Both the position numbers and the translations under genes were made by a program. This document shows positions 34,626 to 47,269 of a stretch of DNA of 64,000 nt, piece by piece. This DNA is from Sabellastarte sp. h YS-2021. Taxonomy: Eukaryota > Annelida > Polychaeta > Sabellida > Sabellidae. The notes under the pieces were generated by a model. The model was not told the origin of the DNA. It ran no database searches and saw nothing but the letters and a program-made list of their open reading frames with translations. The stretch spans positions 36,664,040-36,728,039 of the forward strand of contig OZ024936.1 of NCBI GenBank assembly GCA_964017235.1, read 5' to 3'. Every line of letters begins with the position of its first letter. The first letter of the stretch is position 1.

Positions 34626-35374
34626 CAGTAGAACCTCAATTATCTGAACCCCATGGGAGGCGTACAATCCGGTTGGATAATTGAAGGGTTCGGATAGATG
34701 AAGGAACCCGAAATTCACCGTCTATGGGTTACCGAGTGGGCCAAAATTGAAGTGGTCATTGATAAAATAATTTAATATATCTGTGTCATATAATATAAGT
34801 GACCCTTCAGTTGTCGTTTATTTGCTCCATATCCATGGATATTATTATTATTTTTATTTAAAATATTACGCAGACTTGAGCTGGGTGTGTTCGGTTGGTA
34901 CTTGCATTGTTGACATTTTAATTTTAGATTAACATCATTCCAGGACATTATTTATTGTAAAACCCCAAGTGAACACACCTTCAGGGATACGTGTGTTTGG
35001 ATGGTAATGCATTGTTAACGTCTTTTCTTTTATACACCTTGTCAGTCCGGGAACATACTCCGGGAGATTATAAATTGCAAAACCCAATTGAACACGCTTT
35101 CATTGATTACACATTATCAAAGAAGTTGTGTAGCGGGGTTGTGTAGTTAAATTAATCACTCCCCTATTGTAACAGTGGTGATAAAGATCAAAGAAGTTAG
35201 GCATTTCTGTGAATGGTACGCTTTATAAAGCACTAGAATAAATAGTTTCCGAGACTGTAAAATCCTGTATTATCGCTCACGCTAGATGGTGCATTATATG
35301 TAGGGAGACACAATTTTGGTTCGGTTAATCCGAAGATTCGGATAATACAAGGCCGGATAATCGAGGTTCTACTG
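34626..35374. mobile_element. pogo/Tigger-like non-autonomous element (MITE), 749 bp
   Basis: The ends are CAGTAGAACCTCAATTATC and, inverted, CAGTAGAACCTCGATTATC. TA flanks each side (34,624-34,625 and 35,375-35,376), as for Tc1/mariner/pogo insertions. The C unit is restored on excision. Internal GGATAA/TTCGGATAA motifs repeat the terminal motif. No transposase ORF. Confidence 0.8.
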
Positions 35375-35379
35375 TATCT

Positions 35380-35990
35380 TGAAAACCATGCTAGATAGAG
35401 CAATTTTGACAAAATTTTTGACCCACAGGTTATCTCTTCAACATAGCCATCCCAATTTTTTTAAAAAAATTTGTCTCTCCAAGTGACGGCCATTTTGAGT
35501 TATCGAATTTTCCGCAAAAATTGCAAAACACAAAAATGCTTGTATCTCAAAAACTGTTCGAGATAGAGCAATTTTGACGAAATTTTTGACCCACAGGGTA
35601 TCTCTGCAGTGTAGCCATCTGGATATTTCCAAAAAAATTTGTCTCACCAAAAATGGCAGCCATTTTGAATTTTCGCAAATTTTGCACAACACAAAAATTA
35701 TTATATCTCGAAAACCATGCGAGATAGAGCAATTTCGACGAAATGTTTGACCCACGGGGCATCTCTCTGGAGTAGCCATCTGGATTTTCCAAAACTTTTT
35801 GTCTTGCCAAAAATGTGGCCATTTTGAATTTTCAAATTTTTCGCAAAAATTGCAAAACACAAAAATGCTTATCTTGAAAACTGTGCATTTTCGGCAAAAT
35901 TTTTGATACGCGGGGTATCTCTGCAGAGTAGCCATCCCGAATTTCCAAAAAAATTTTTTCTCGCAATATATGCCATTTTTATGATTGCTC
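35380..35990 (+). repeat. C-type tandem units, right part of C-ii
   Basis: About four units of 150-165 bp, each with CACAAAAATGCTT, GATAGAGCAATTTYGACGAA and GGCCATTTTGAATTTTC. The 184-codon minus-strand frame here is translated repeat. Confidence 0.8.
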
Positions 35991-36150
35991 AATACCTAGT
36001 AAACTACCCAGACTTTGGTTGCCACAATAGTATAAGGCTATAAGCAGAGTATTTTCTTAATATTTTAGCAATCACTTTTATATCCTTTTTGGGACGCTTT
36101 GTTTTTGCTGTGCAAAAACGTTATATTTTTTTTTGCAAGTGATCCTCTAG

Positions 36151-36680
36151 TTTGAGCATACTTGATGACATCTATTCTTGAACATCTAGAAGACATGATT
36201 AAGTTTGTCAAAAACCAGGGCTGCATTGTTTTGAGACATATGAATATAAGTGGAATTTGATGTTGGGATGCGTTCCAGTAACCTTGCTCAAATGAGTGGT
36301 GTATAAAGAGAACAGTAGAGGACCAAACACTGAACCTTGTGGGACTCCAAACTGCAGTTCACCCAATTCAGAGAGAGTTGACCCCATTTTAATGTAAAAA
36401 TCTCATTTTTGATATGCAGCAGAGCAGTTCCAGTGGAGTGACTAGTTTTGTATGCAGATTGTTGGGGATTGTCAAGATTGTAATTGATGGAAGTAAAATA
36501 TCCGCACAATCTTTCAGAAGGAATGTAGGCACTGGATCTAAAAGGCATGATTTTGTAGGGGGATTTTTGATGATTTTAAGTCACTTGTTCTCCAAGACCT
36601 CATTGAAGTGACAGGTTGGGAGGTGGACATGTGGGTGGTATAACTGTTGAGGAAGAAGCTGTGAACATGTCACACATCCT
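36151..36680 (-). mobile_element. CR1/L2-like LINE, middle piece (RT palm)
   Basis: On the minus strand, in broken frames, are NEVLENK.LKIIKN, LDPVPTFLLKDCADILLPSI, QSAYKTSHSTGTALL and GVPQGSVFGPLLFSLYTT: consecutive landmarks of a CR1/L2-type RT. Several small deletions and stops occur, and the YADD region is degraded. It then runs up to the C insertion; the next part of the protein (LNPDKTEFIIFGS) is at 24,923. Confidence 0.75.
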
Positions 36681-36682
36681 TT

Positions 36683-37527
36683 TAATTGTATCCACTGGAT
36701 AATACTTTGGCTAGGTTCACCAAATTTGCAGGATATCTTCATTGGGAGGTAAGCTTCTCTGGGACTGACAGTAGCCTCATTCTGGAAAACAAGATGGCTG
36801 CTGCAGGCATTTCTTTGAAAATTATCTACCTTTTTTGACTGGCTGGTTCTCATAGGTAGAAGGTTGAATCTCTTCATAGGTGATATATATAACAGATATA
36901 CATGTCCTCTGCAACCTTGCAGACATTTGACCTTGAAACTTTTAATTCAAGCTCATCCACAGAGTGCTAAACTTCCCCAAGTAGCTGACTTTAAAAGTGC
37001 CTATATCTCACATATTATTGGTCCTAGATGTTTGCAATGTGAAACCAACCTATAGAAAATCATGGGCTGGGAATCTTTTGATGTTGTCAGATTTGACCTT
37101 GGACCCCTCCTTCAAAGTCAAACAAGGATATCCAAACTTAAAAGTGCTTATAACTTGCTTACTATTGATCCTAGAGGTTTGCAATGTAAAAACAACTTAT
37201 AGGAAACCAAGGGCTGGGAATCTTCTGATGTGGTTAGATTTGGCTTTGGGCCCCTTTTCAAGGTCAAACAGGGATAACCAAACATAAAAGTGGTCAGATT
37301 TGGCTTTGGGCCCCTTTTCAAGGTCAAACAGGGATAACCAAACATAAAAGTGTTTATAACTTGCTTATTATTGGTCCTAGAGGTTTGCAATGTGAAACCA
37401 ACTTGTAGGAAATCATGGGCTGAGAATCTTTCACATGTGGACAGATTTGACCTTGGTCCCCTCGTTCAAGGTCAAACGATGGTTCACTGACTTTGGTGAG
37501 TTGTCTTTCCGGTGGATACAAATTTGC
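36683..37527 (+). repeat. B-derived fragment inserted in the LINE
   Basis: ATTGTATCCACTGGATA and GGAAAACAAGATGGCTGC match the block at 19,609-19,775. From about 36,990 there are 146-bp B units (ATTATTGGTCCTAGAGGTTTG). Within it, 37,229-37,351 is an exact 60-bp tandem duplication (GATTTGGCTTTGGGCCCC twice). The B 3' hairpin is absent. Confidence 0.6.
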
Positions 37528-37905
37528 ATTAGTTCTCCAATGTGTAGGTCTAGCTTTTTTGGTTGAAGAAGGAAGCAAATTGGTTTAAGGATTTTTCTGA
37601 CTGATGAGGAGGGAGAATCATCTCTTGGTCCTTATCAAGGACATGTCAAAGTGTCTGCCATAGCTACTTTGGGCCATGGCTGTTGTCACTAATGACAGTG
37701 CTATAGTATTCAGTCTTATCTATGTTTATGATTGCATTGCACCGGGCAATCTGTCTGCTCAATCTACTTCTGCGCACCTGAGACTTGTCTTTACTCCACA
37801 TGTGCTGAAGTTGGTGCCTGATAGATTTGGCCCTACGATATGAATCAGACAACCAATCAACTGGTATTGTCTGCACATAATCTTGAGGTTATCACGAGAC
37901 TTTAT
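37528..37905 (-). mobile_element. CR1/L2-like LINE, 5' piece (endonuclease-RT linker)
   Basis: On the minus strand: DWLSDSYRRAKSIRHQLQHM, then NIDKTEYYSTVISDN and, in another frame, ILPPHQSEKSLNQFASFF. This is the conserved linker between endonuclease and RT in CR1/L2/Jockey-type LINEs. Together with the pieces at 36,151 and 24,206 it reconstructs the order of one element. The endonuclease domain is not seen. Confidence 0.7.
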
Positions 37906-38299
37906 GTTATGTCTGTTTCGCTTGATCAAATACTTGACAAATGACTATGAATTTGCAATAGTTTCAAAGAAATGTTTTTCTTATAAAAATAACATGCATT
38001 TTTATCATATTTTATCTTATTATATTATTATATTGCATTTTTATCATATTTGAGTTTAAAATATTTATCATCGATAGCTTATATAAAAGGAAGACAAAAC
38101 AAACTAGCTTGGCCTCCGAGTACTGTAACATATAACTGTAAAAGATCTCTTTGTGGATTTGACATCTCATTAATATTCATGAGCTCATCTCTGAGATTTG
38201 GTTTCAAAGGTGTAACAAAAAATGGTTTTCATCAGCGAACATAACTACCGACTGCTTCATGTAAACAGACCACGAACATTTGAAAGCAATATATTTTTT
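37906..38299 (+). repeat. Spacer with right copy of the direct repeat (38,049-38,190)
   Basis: It contains an AT-rich stretch with TTTTTATCATATTT repeats, then the partner of 24,050-24,195 (GATAGCTTATATAAAA, AACTAGCTTGG, TATAACTGTAAAAGATC). No gene is evident. Confidence 0.55.
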
Positions 38300-38539
38300 T
38301 ATTATCTCCCGCCCGGATCGCCGGAGGGAGATTATAATTTGCACCATGTGCGTGTGTACGTGCGTGCGTGCGTGCGTGCGCGCGTGCGTGTGTGCGTTTG
38401 TCACGCAGTTTTCTCTGAAACTACTACAGTTACACATTTTTGGTAAATCACAAGTCCTAATGAATTTTTTTGCTCTTCAATATTTTTGGGGTTTGGTGAA
38501 CTTTGGCCTACTTTTGAGTGAGTAATAGCTATTTTAGCT

Positions 38540-40510
38540 AATATAATTATATGGCTTATAACTCTGAAACTATTGCATTTACAGTATTTTGTTCTAATAT
38601 GTTGTTCAGCTACTTTCTCCACAGCTACAACATGGTCAGTAGTTTGGAAGTGTATCTCCATAGCTAAGTGAGTAATAGCTACTTTGTCAATTTTTAATTA
38701 TAACCATAATGAGTAAATGGCTTATATCTTCATAAGTATTGCAGCTACACAATTTTGTTCCAATATGTTGTTCAGCTACTTTCTCCACAGCTACAACATG
38801 GTCAGTAGTTTGCAAGTGTATCTCCATAGCTAAGTGAGTAATAGCTACTTTTTCAATTTTTAATGATAACCATAATGAGTAAATGGCTTATATCTTCAAA
38901 AGTATTGCAGCTACACAATTTTGTTCCAATATGTTGTTCGGCTACTTTCTCCTCTGCTACAACATGGTCAGTAGTTTGGAAGTGTATCTCCGTAGCTAAG
39001 TGAGTAATAGCTACTTTTTCAGTTTTTAATGATAACCATAATGAGTAAATGGCTTATATCTTCAAAAGTATTGCAGCTACACAATTTTGTTCCAATATGT
39101 TGTTCAGCTACTTTCTCCACTGCTACAACATGGCCAGTGGTTTGGAAGTGTATCTCTATAGCTAAGTGAGTAATAGCTACTTTTTCAATTTTTAATGATA
39201 ACCATAATGAGTAAATTGCTTATATCTTCAAAAGTATTGCAGCTACACAATTTCTCTCAAATAGGTTGTTCATGTACTTTTTTGTGAACTGTAACATATT
39301 TAAGTTTCACAACTGTTGCTCAATGTACAAGTGAGTAATGGCTACTTTATTGCTACTTTTAGTGAAAATGTGAAAAATCAGAAATATCTCTCAAACTGTA
39401 AGATATAGAGCAATTTCGAGCAAATTTTTGACCCACAGGGTAGTACTAGAGTATCCTATTGCTAAGGGGGAAAAAGTTTGGTGAACTTTGGCCTACTTTT
39501 GAGTGAGTAATAGCGCTTTTACCTAATATAATTATATGACTTATAACTGTCAATGAGTAAATGGCTTATATCTTCAAAAGTATTGCAGCTACACAATTTT
39601 GTTCCAATTTGATGTTCAGCTACTTTCTCCACAGCTACAACATGGTCAGTAATTTGGAAGTGTATCTCCATAGCTAAGTGAGTAATAGCTACTTTTTCAA
39701 TTTTTAATGATAACCATAATGAGTAAATGGCTTATATCTTCAAAAGTATTGCAGCTACACAATTTCTCTCAAATATGTTGTTCATGTACTTTTTTGTGAA
39801 CTGTAACATATTTAAGTTTCACAACTGTTGCTCGATGTACAAGTGAGTAATGGCTACTTTATTGCTACTTTTAGTGAAAATGTGAAAAATCAGAAATATC
39901 TCTCAAACCGTAAGATGTAGAGCAATTTCGAGCAAATTTTTGATCCACAGGGTAGCACTAGAGTATCCTATTGCTAAGGGGGGAAAGGTTTGGTGAACTT
40001 TGGCCTACTTTTGAGTGAGTAATAGCGCTTTTACCTAATACAATTATATGACTTTTAACTGTCAATGAGTAAATGGCTTATATCTTCAAAAGTATTGCAG
40101 CTACACAATTTTGTTCCAATATGATGTTCAGCTACTTTCTCCACAGCTACAACATGGTCAGTAATTTGGAAGTGTATCTCCATAGCTAAGTGAGTAATAG
40201 CTACTTTTTCAATTTTTAATGATAACCATAATGAGTAAATGGCTTATATCTTCAAAAGTATTGCAGCTACACAATTTCTCTCAAATATGTTGTTCATGTA
40301 CTTTTTTGTGAACTGTAACATATTTAAGTTTCACAACTGTTGCTTAATGTACAAGTGAGTAATGGCTACTTTATTGCTACTTTTAGTGAAAATGTGAAAA
40401 ATCAGAAATATCTCTCAAACTGTAAGAGATAGAGAAATTTCGAGCAAATTTTTGAACCACAGGGTAGTACTAGAGTATCCTATGCTAAGGGGAAAATGGT
40501 TTGGTGAACT
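38540..40510 (+). repeat. 166-bp units grading into 511-bp higher-order units
   Basis: ATGTTGTTCAGCTACTTTCTCC recurs at about 166-bp spacing (38,601, 38,767, 38,933). From about 39,290 the order changes to a composite unit marked by GTTTGGTGAACTTTGGCC at 39,476, 39,988 and 40,499 (511-512 bp), which mixes a 166-bp unit with C-like GAGCAATTTCGAGCAAATTT sequence. Confidence 0.85.
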
Positions 40511-40519
40511 TTGGCCTAC

Positions 40520-43500
40520 TTACTCACCTCCTCAAAATGAGTAAATGCGAATTATCTCTAAAAGTATTGCAGGTAGCCAATTTTTCTCAAATAACTCATT
40601 CACCTACTTTTGGGAGAGCTGTCACTTGGTTAAGTTTCAGACGCGTAGCTAGTTACTCACCTACTCAAAATGAGTAAATGCTAATTATGTCTAAAAGTAT
40701 TGCAGATAGCCAATTTTTCTCAAATAACTCATTCATATACTTTTGGAAGAGCTTTCACTTAGTGAGGTTTCAGACCCCTAGCTAATTACTCACCTACTCA
40801 AAATGAGTAAATGCGAATTATCTCTAAAAGTATAGAAGATAGCCAATTTTTCTCAAATAACTCATTCACCTACTTTTGCGAGAGCTTTCACTTGGTGAAG
40901 TGTCAGACCTGTAGCTAATTTCTCACCTACTCAAAATGAGTAAATGCTAAATATCTCTAAAAGTATTGCAGATAGCCAATTTTTCTCAAATAACTCATTC
41001 ATTTACTTTTGGAAGAGCTTTCACATGGTGAAGTTTCAGACCCATAGCTAATTACTCGCCTACTCAAAATGAGTAAATGCGAATTATCTCTAAAAGTATT
41101 GCAGATAGCCAATTGTTCTCATATAACTTATTCACCTACTTTTGGAAGAGCTTTCACTTGGTGAAGTTTCAGACCTGTAGCTAATTACTCACCTACTCAA
41201 AATGAGTAAATGCTAATTATCTCTAAAAGTATTGCAGATAGCCAATTTTTCTCAAATAACTCATTCATCTACTTTTGGAAGAGCTTTCACATGGTGAAGT
41301 TTCAGACCCATAGTTAATTACTCACCTACTCAAAATGAGTAAATGCGAATTCTCTCTAAAAGTATTGCAGATAGCCAATTTTTCTCAAATAACTCATTCA
41401 CCTACTTTTGGAAGAGCTATCACTTGGTGAAGTTTCAGACCCGTAGCTAATTACTCACCTACTCAAAATGAGTAAATGCGAATTATCTCTAAAAGTATTG
41501 CGGATAGCCAATTTTTCTCAAATAACTCATTCATCTACTTTTGGGAGAGCTTTCACTTGGTGAAGTTTCAGACCTGTAGGTAATTACTCACCTACTCAAA
41601 ATGAGTAAATGTGAATTATCTCTAAAAGTATTGTAGATACCCAATTTTTCTCAAATAAGTCATTCATCTACTTTTGGGAGAGCTTTCACGTGGTGAAGTT
41701 TGACGCCCGTAGCTAATTACTCACCTACTCAAAATGAGTAAATGCAAATTATCTCTAAAAGTATTGCAGATAGCCAATTTTTCTCAAATAACTCATTCAT
41801 CTACTTTTGGAAGAGCTTTCACTTGGTGAAGTTTCAGACCCATAGCTAATTTCTCACCTACTCAAAATGAGTAAATGCGAATTATCTCTAAAAGTATAAG
41901 AGATAGCCAATTTTTCTCAAATAACTCATTCATCTACTTTTGGGAGAGCTTTCACTTGGTGAAGTTTCAGACCTGTAGCTAATTTCTCACCCGCTCAAAA
42001 TGAGTAAATACTAATTATCTCTAAAAGTATTGCAGATAGCCAATTTTTCTCGAATAACTCATTCATCTACTTTTGGAAGAGCTTTCACATGGTGAAGTTT
42101 CAGACCCATAGCTAATTACTCACCTACTCAAAATGAGTAAATGCGAATTCTCTCTAAAAGTATTGCAGATAGCCAATTTTTCTCGAATAACTCATTCATC
42201 TACTTTTGGAAGAGCTTTCACATGGTGAAGTTTCAGACCCATAGCTAATTACTCACCTACTCAAAATGAGTAAATGCGAATTCTCTCTAAAAGTATTGCA
42301 GATAGCCAATTTTTCTCAAATAACTCATTCACCTACTTTTGGGAGAGCTTTCACTTGGTGAAGTTTCAGACCTGTAGCTAATTACTCACCTACTCAAAAT
42401 GAGTAAATGCGAATTCTCTCTAAAAGTATTGCAGATAGCCAATTTTTCTCAAATAACTCATTCACCTACTTTTGGAAGAGCTTTCACTTGGTGAAGTTTC
42501 AGACCCGTAGCTAATTACTCACCTACTCAAAATGAGTAAATGCTAATTATCTCTAAAAGTATTGCAGATAGCCAATTTTTCTCAAATAACTCATTCATCT
42601 ACTTTTGGGAGAGCTTTCACTTGGTGAAGTGTCAGACCTGTAGCTAATTTCTCACCTACTCAAAATGAGTAAATGCTAAATATCTCTAAAAGTATTGCAG
42701 ATAGCCAATTTTTCTCAAATAACTCATTCATTTACTTTTGGAAGAGCTTTCACATGGTGAAGTTTCAGACCCGTAGCTAATTACTCACCTACTCAAAATG
42801 AGTAAATGCGAATTATCTCTAAAAGTATTGCAGATAGCCAATTTTTCTCAAATAACTCATTCATCTACTTTTGGAAGAGCTTTCCCTTGGTGAAGTTTCA
42901 GACCCGTAGGTAATTACTCACCTACTCAAAATGAGTAAATGTGAATTATCTCTAAAAGAATTGCAGATACCCAATTTTTCTCAAATAAGTCATTCATCTA
43001 CTTTTGGGAGAGCTTTCACTTGGTGAAGTTTCACGCCCGTAGCTAATTACTCACCTACTCAAAATGAGTAAATGCAAATTATCTCTAAAAGTATTGCAGA
43101 TAGCCAATTTTTCTCAAATAACTCATTCATCTACTTTTGGAAGAGCTTTCACATGGTGAAGTTTCAGACCCATAGCTAATTTCTCACCTACTCAAAATGA
43201 GTAAATGCGAATTATCTCTAAAAGTATAGGAGATAGCCAATTTTTCTCAAATAACTCATTCATCTACTTTTGGGAGAGCTTTCACTTGGTGAAGTTTCAG
43301 ACCTGTAGCTAATTTCTCACCCGCTCAAAATGAGTAATACTAATTATCTCTAAAAGTATTGCAGATAGCCAATTTTTCTCAAATAACTCATTCATCTACT
43401 TTTGGAAGAGCTTTCACATTGTGAAGTTTAAGACCCATAGCTACTTACTCGCCTACTCAAATGAGTAAATGCAAATTCTCTCTAAAAGTATTGCAGATAG

Positions 43501-46500
43501 CCAATTTTTCTCAAATAACTCATTCATCTACTTTTGGAAGAGCTTTCACATGGCAAAGTTTCAGACCCATAGGTAATAACTCACCTACTCAAAATGAGTA
43601 ACTGCGAATTATCTCTAAGAGTATTGCATATAGCCAATTTTTCTCAAATAACTCATTCACCTACTTTTGGGAGAGCTTTCACGTGGTGAAGTTTGACGCC
43701 CGTAGCTAATTACTCACCTACTCAAAATGAGTAAATGCAAATTATCTCTAAAAGTATTGCAGATAGCCAATTTTTCTCAAATAACTCATTCATCTACTTT
43801 TGGGAGAGCTTTCACTTGGTGAAGTTTCAGACCTGTAGGTAATTACTCACCTACTCAAAATGAGTAAATGTGAATTATCTCTAAAAGTATTGTAGATACC
43901 CAATTTTTCTCAAATAACTCATTCATCTACTTTTGGGAGAGCTTTCACGTGGTGAAGTTTGACGCCCGTAGCTAATTACTCACCTACTCAAAATGAGTAA
44001 ATGCAAATTATCTCTAAAAGTATTGCAGATAGCCAATTTTTCTCAAATAACTCATTCATCTACTTTTGGAAGAGCTTTCACTTGGTGAAGTTTCAGACCC
44101 ATAGCTAATTTCTCACCTACTCAAAATGAGTAAATGCGAATTATCTCTAAAAGTATAAGAGATAGCCAATTTTTCTCAAATAACTCATTCATCTACTTTT
44201 GGGAGAGCTTTCACTTGGTGAAGTTTCAGACCTGTAGCTAATTTCTCACCCGCTCAAAATGAGTAAATACTAATTATCTCTAAAAGTATTGCAGATAGCC
44301 AATTTTTCTCAAATAACTCATTCATCTACTTTTGGAAGAGCTTTCACATGGTGAAGTTTCAGACCCATAGCTAATTACTCACCTACTCAAAATGAGTAAA
44401 TGCGAATTCTCTCTAAAAGTATTGCAGATAGCCAATTTTTCTCGAATAACTCATTCATCTACTTTTGGAAGAGCTTTCACATGGTGAAGTTTCAGACCCA
44501 TAGCTAATTACTCACCTACTCAAAATGAGTAAATGCGAATTCTCTCTAAAAGTATTGCAGATAGCCAATTTTTCTCAAATAACTCATTCACCTACTTTTG
44601 GGAGAGCTTTCACTTGGTGAAGTGTCAGACCTGTAGCTAATTTCTCACCTACTCAAAGTGAGTAAATGCTAAATATCTCTAAAAGTATTGCAGATAGCCA
44701 ATTTTTCTCAAATAACTCATTCATTTACTTTTGGAAGAGCTTTCACATGGTGAAGTTTCAGACCCGTAGCTAATTACTCACCTACTCAAAATGAGTAAAT
44801 GCGAATTATCTCTAAAAGGTATTGCAGATAGCCAATTTTTCTCAAATAACTCATTCATCTACTTTTGGGAGAGCTTTCCCTTGGTGAAGTTTCAGACCCG
44901 TAGGTAATTACTCACCTACTCAAAATGAGTAAATGTGAATTATCTCTAAAAGAATTGCAGATACCCAATTTTTCTCAAATAAGTCATTCATCTACTTTTG
45001 GGAGAGCTTTCACTTGGTGAAGTTTCACGCCCGTAGCTAATTACTCACCTACTCAAAATGAGTAAATGCAAATTATCTCTAAAAGTATTGCAGATAGCCA
45101 ATTTTTCTCAAATAACTCATTCACCTACTTTTGGAAGAGCTTTCACTTGGTGAAGTTTCAGACCCGTAGCTAATTACTCACCTACTCAAAATGAGTAAAT
45201 GCTAATTATCTCTAAAAGTATTGCAGATAGCCAATTTTTCTCAAATAACTCATTCATCTACTTTTGGGAGAGCTTTCACTTGGTGAAGTGTCAGACCTGT
45301 AGCTAATTTCTCACCTACTCAAAATGAGTAAATGCTAAATATCTCTAAAAGTATTGCAGATAGCCAATTTTTCTCAAATAACTCATTCATTTACTTTTGG
45401 AAGAGCTTTCACATGGTGAAGTTTCAGACCCGTAGCTAATTACTCACCTACTCAAAATGAGTAAATGCGAATTATCTCTAAAAGTATTGCAGATAGCCAA
45501 TTTTTCTCAAATAACTCATTCATCTACTTTTGGGAGAGCTTTCCCTTGGTGAAGTTTCAGACCCGTAGGTAATTACTCACCTACTCAAAATGAGTAAATG
45601 CAAATTATCTCTAAAAGTATTGCAGATAGCCAATTTTTCTCAAATAACTCATTCATCTACTTTTGGAAGAGCTTTCACATGGTGAAGTTTCAGACCCATA
45701 GCTAATTTCTCACCTACTCAAAATGAGTAATACTAATTATCTCTAAAAGTATTGCAGATAGCCAATTTTTCTCAAATAACTCATTCATCTACTTTTGGAA
45801 GAGCTTTCACATTGTGAAGTTTAAGACCCATAGCTACTTACTCGCCTACTCAAATGAGTAAATGCAAATTCTCTCTAAAAGTATTGCAGATAGCCAATTT
45901 TTCTCAAATAACTCATTCATCTACTTTTGGAAGAGCTTTCACATGGCAAAGTTTCAGACCCATAGGTAGTAACTCACCTACTCAAAATGAGTAACTGCGA
46001 ATTATCTCTAAGAGTATTGCATATAGCCAATTTTTCTCAAATAACTCATTCACCTACTTTTGGGAGAGCTTTCACATGGTGAAGTTTCAGACCTGTAGCT
46101 AATTACTCACCTACTCAAAATGAGTAACTGCGAATTATCTCTAAAAGTATTGCAGATAGCCAATTTTTCTCAAATAACTCATTCATGTACTTTTAGGAGA
46201 GCTTTCAGTTGGTGAAGTTTCAGACCTGTAGCTAATTACTCACCTACTCAAAATGAGTAAATGCGAATTATCTCTGAAAGTATTGCAGATAGTCAATTTT
46301 TCTCAAATAACTCATTCATCTACTTTTGGAAGAGCTGTCACATGGTGAAGTTTCAGACCCATAGCTAATTACTCACCTACTCAAAATGAGTAAATGAGAA
46401 TTATCTCTAAAAATATTGCAGATAGCCAATTTTTCTCAAATAACTCATTCATCTACTTTTGGAAGAGCTTTCAGTTGGTGAAGTTTCAGACCTGTAGCTA

Positions 46501-46990
46501 ATTACTCACCTACTCAAAATGAGTAAATGCGAATTATCTCTGAAAGTATTGCAGATAGTCAATTTTTCTCAAATAACTCATTCATCTACTTTTGGAAGAG
46601 CTTTCACATGGTGAAGTTTCAGACCCGTAGGTAATTACTCACCTACTCAAAATGAGTAAATGCTAATTATCTCTAAAAGTATTGTGGGTACCCAATTTTT
46701 CTCAAATAACTCAATCATCTACTTTTGGAAGAGCTTTCACATGGTGAAGTTCCAAACCTGTAGGTAATTACTCACCTACTCAAAATGAGTAAATGCGAAT
46801 TATCTCTAAAAGTATTGCAGATAGCCAGTATTTTTCAAATAACTCACTTCACCTATATTTTGGGAGAACTTTCAATTAGTGAATTTTCAGATCCATATCT
46901 AATTACTCACCTACTCAAAATGAGTAATTGCCTATTATCACTAAAAGTATTGCAGATAGCCAGTATTTCTCAAATAACTCATTCACCTAC
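40520..46990 (+). repeat. 133-bp tandem array, about 49 units with higher-order structure
   Basis: The unit is the same as at 835-2,830. Variant units recur in the same order: GACCTGTAGG...TGTAGATACCC at 41,571 and 43,830 (2,259 bp, 17 units), and CACATGGCAAAGTTTC at 43,549 and 45,942 (2,393 bp, 18 units). This shows block duplications of 17-18 units. Confidence 0.92.
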
Positions 46991-47269
46991 ATTTTGGAGA
47001 TATTTCACATGCTAAAGTTTTTTTATGAATTATTAAAATAATTTTTAATGTATTAAAATTAATGAAATCATGCATTAAATCGATTATAACTTATTGTATT
47101 TAGAGCATTTTGTTAAAATATGTTATTCACCTACTTTTTCCCACAGCAACAACATGGTGAGTAACTTGGGTGTCTATCTCAATAGATAAGTGAGTAATAG
47201 CTACTTTTGGATTTTTCAGTAACTTCCATCATGAGTGAAATCACTTGTAACTTGAAAACTATTGCATTT

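Larger units (their letters stand above)
26461..36150 (+). mobile_element. Family C copy (C-ii), carrying A1, hAT, D and pogo insertions
   Basis: The C 5' region (GGAAATCAGGCTCCGCCGGCTC) is split by A1 at 26,510-33,435 and resumes with TTTTCCTTAAAACTCTGTGAC. It is split again by D at 33,515-34,363, continues through C units broken by a pogo-like element (34,626-35,374), and ends with GGGACGCTT (36,091-36,099), hairpin GTTTTTGC-TGT-GCAAAAAC (36,101-36,119) and CTCTAG at 36,150. Beyond 36,150 the interrupted LINE resumes. Confidence 0.65.

Noticed and set aside
35438-35992. 184-codon minus-strand frame
   Set aside because: Translation of C-type tandem units (repeated FVKIA/CRDTLWV-like phrases); not a gene.
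38343-38400. GT/CG-rich tract as a Z-DNA regulatory site
   Set aside because: It is the microsatellite that normally follows the 5' hairpin of A-type elements (also near 26,560-26,585).
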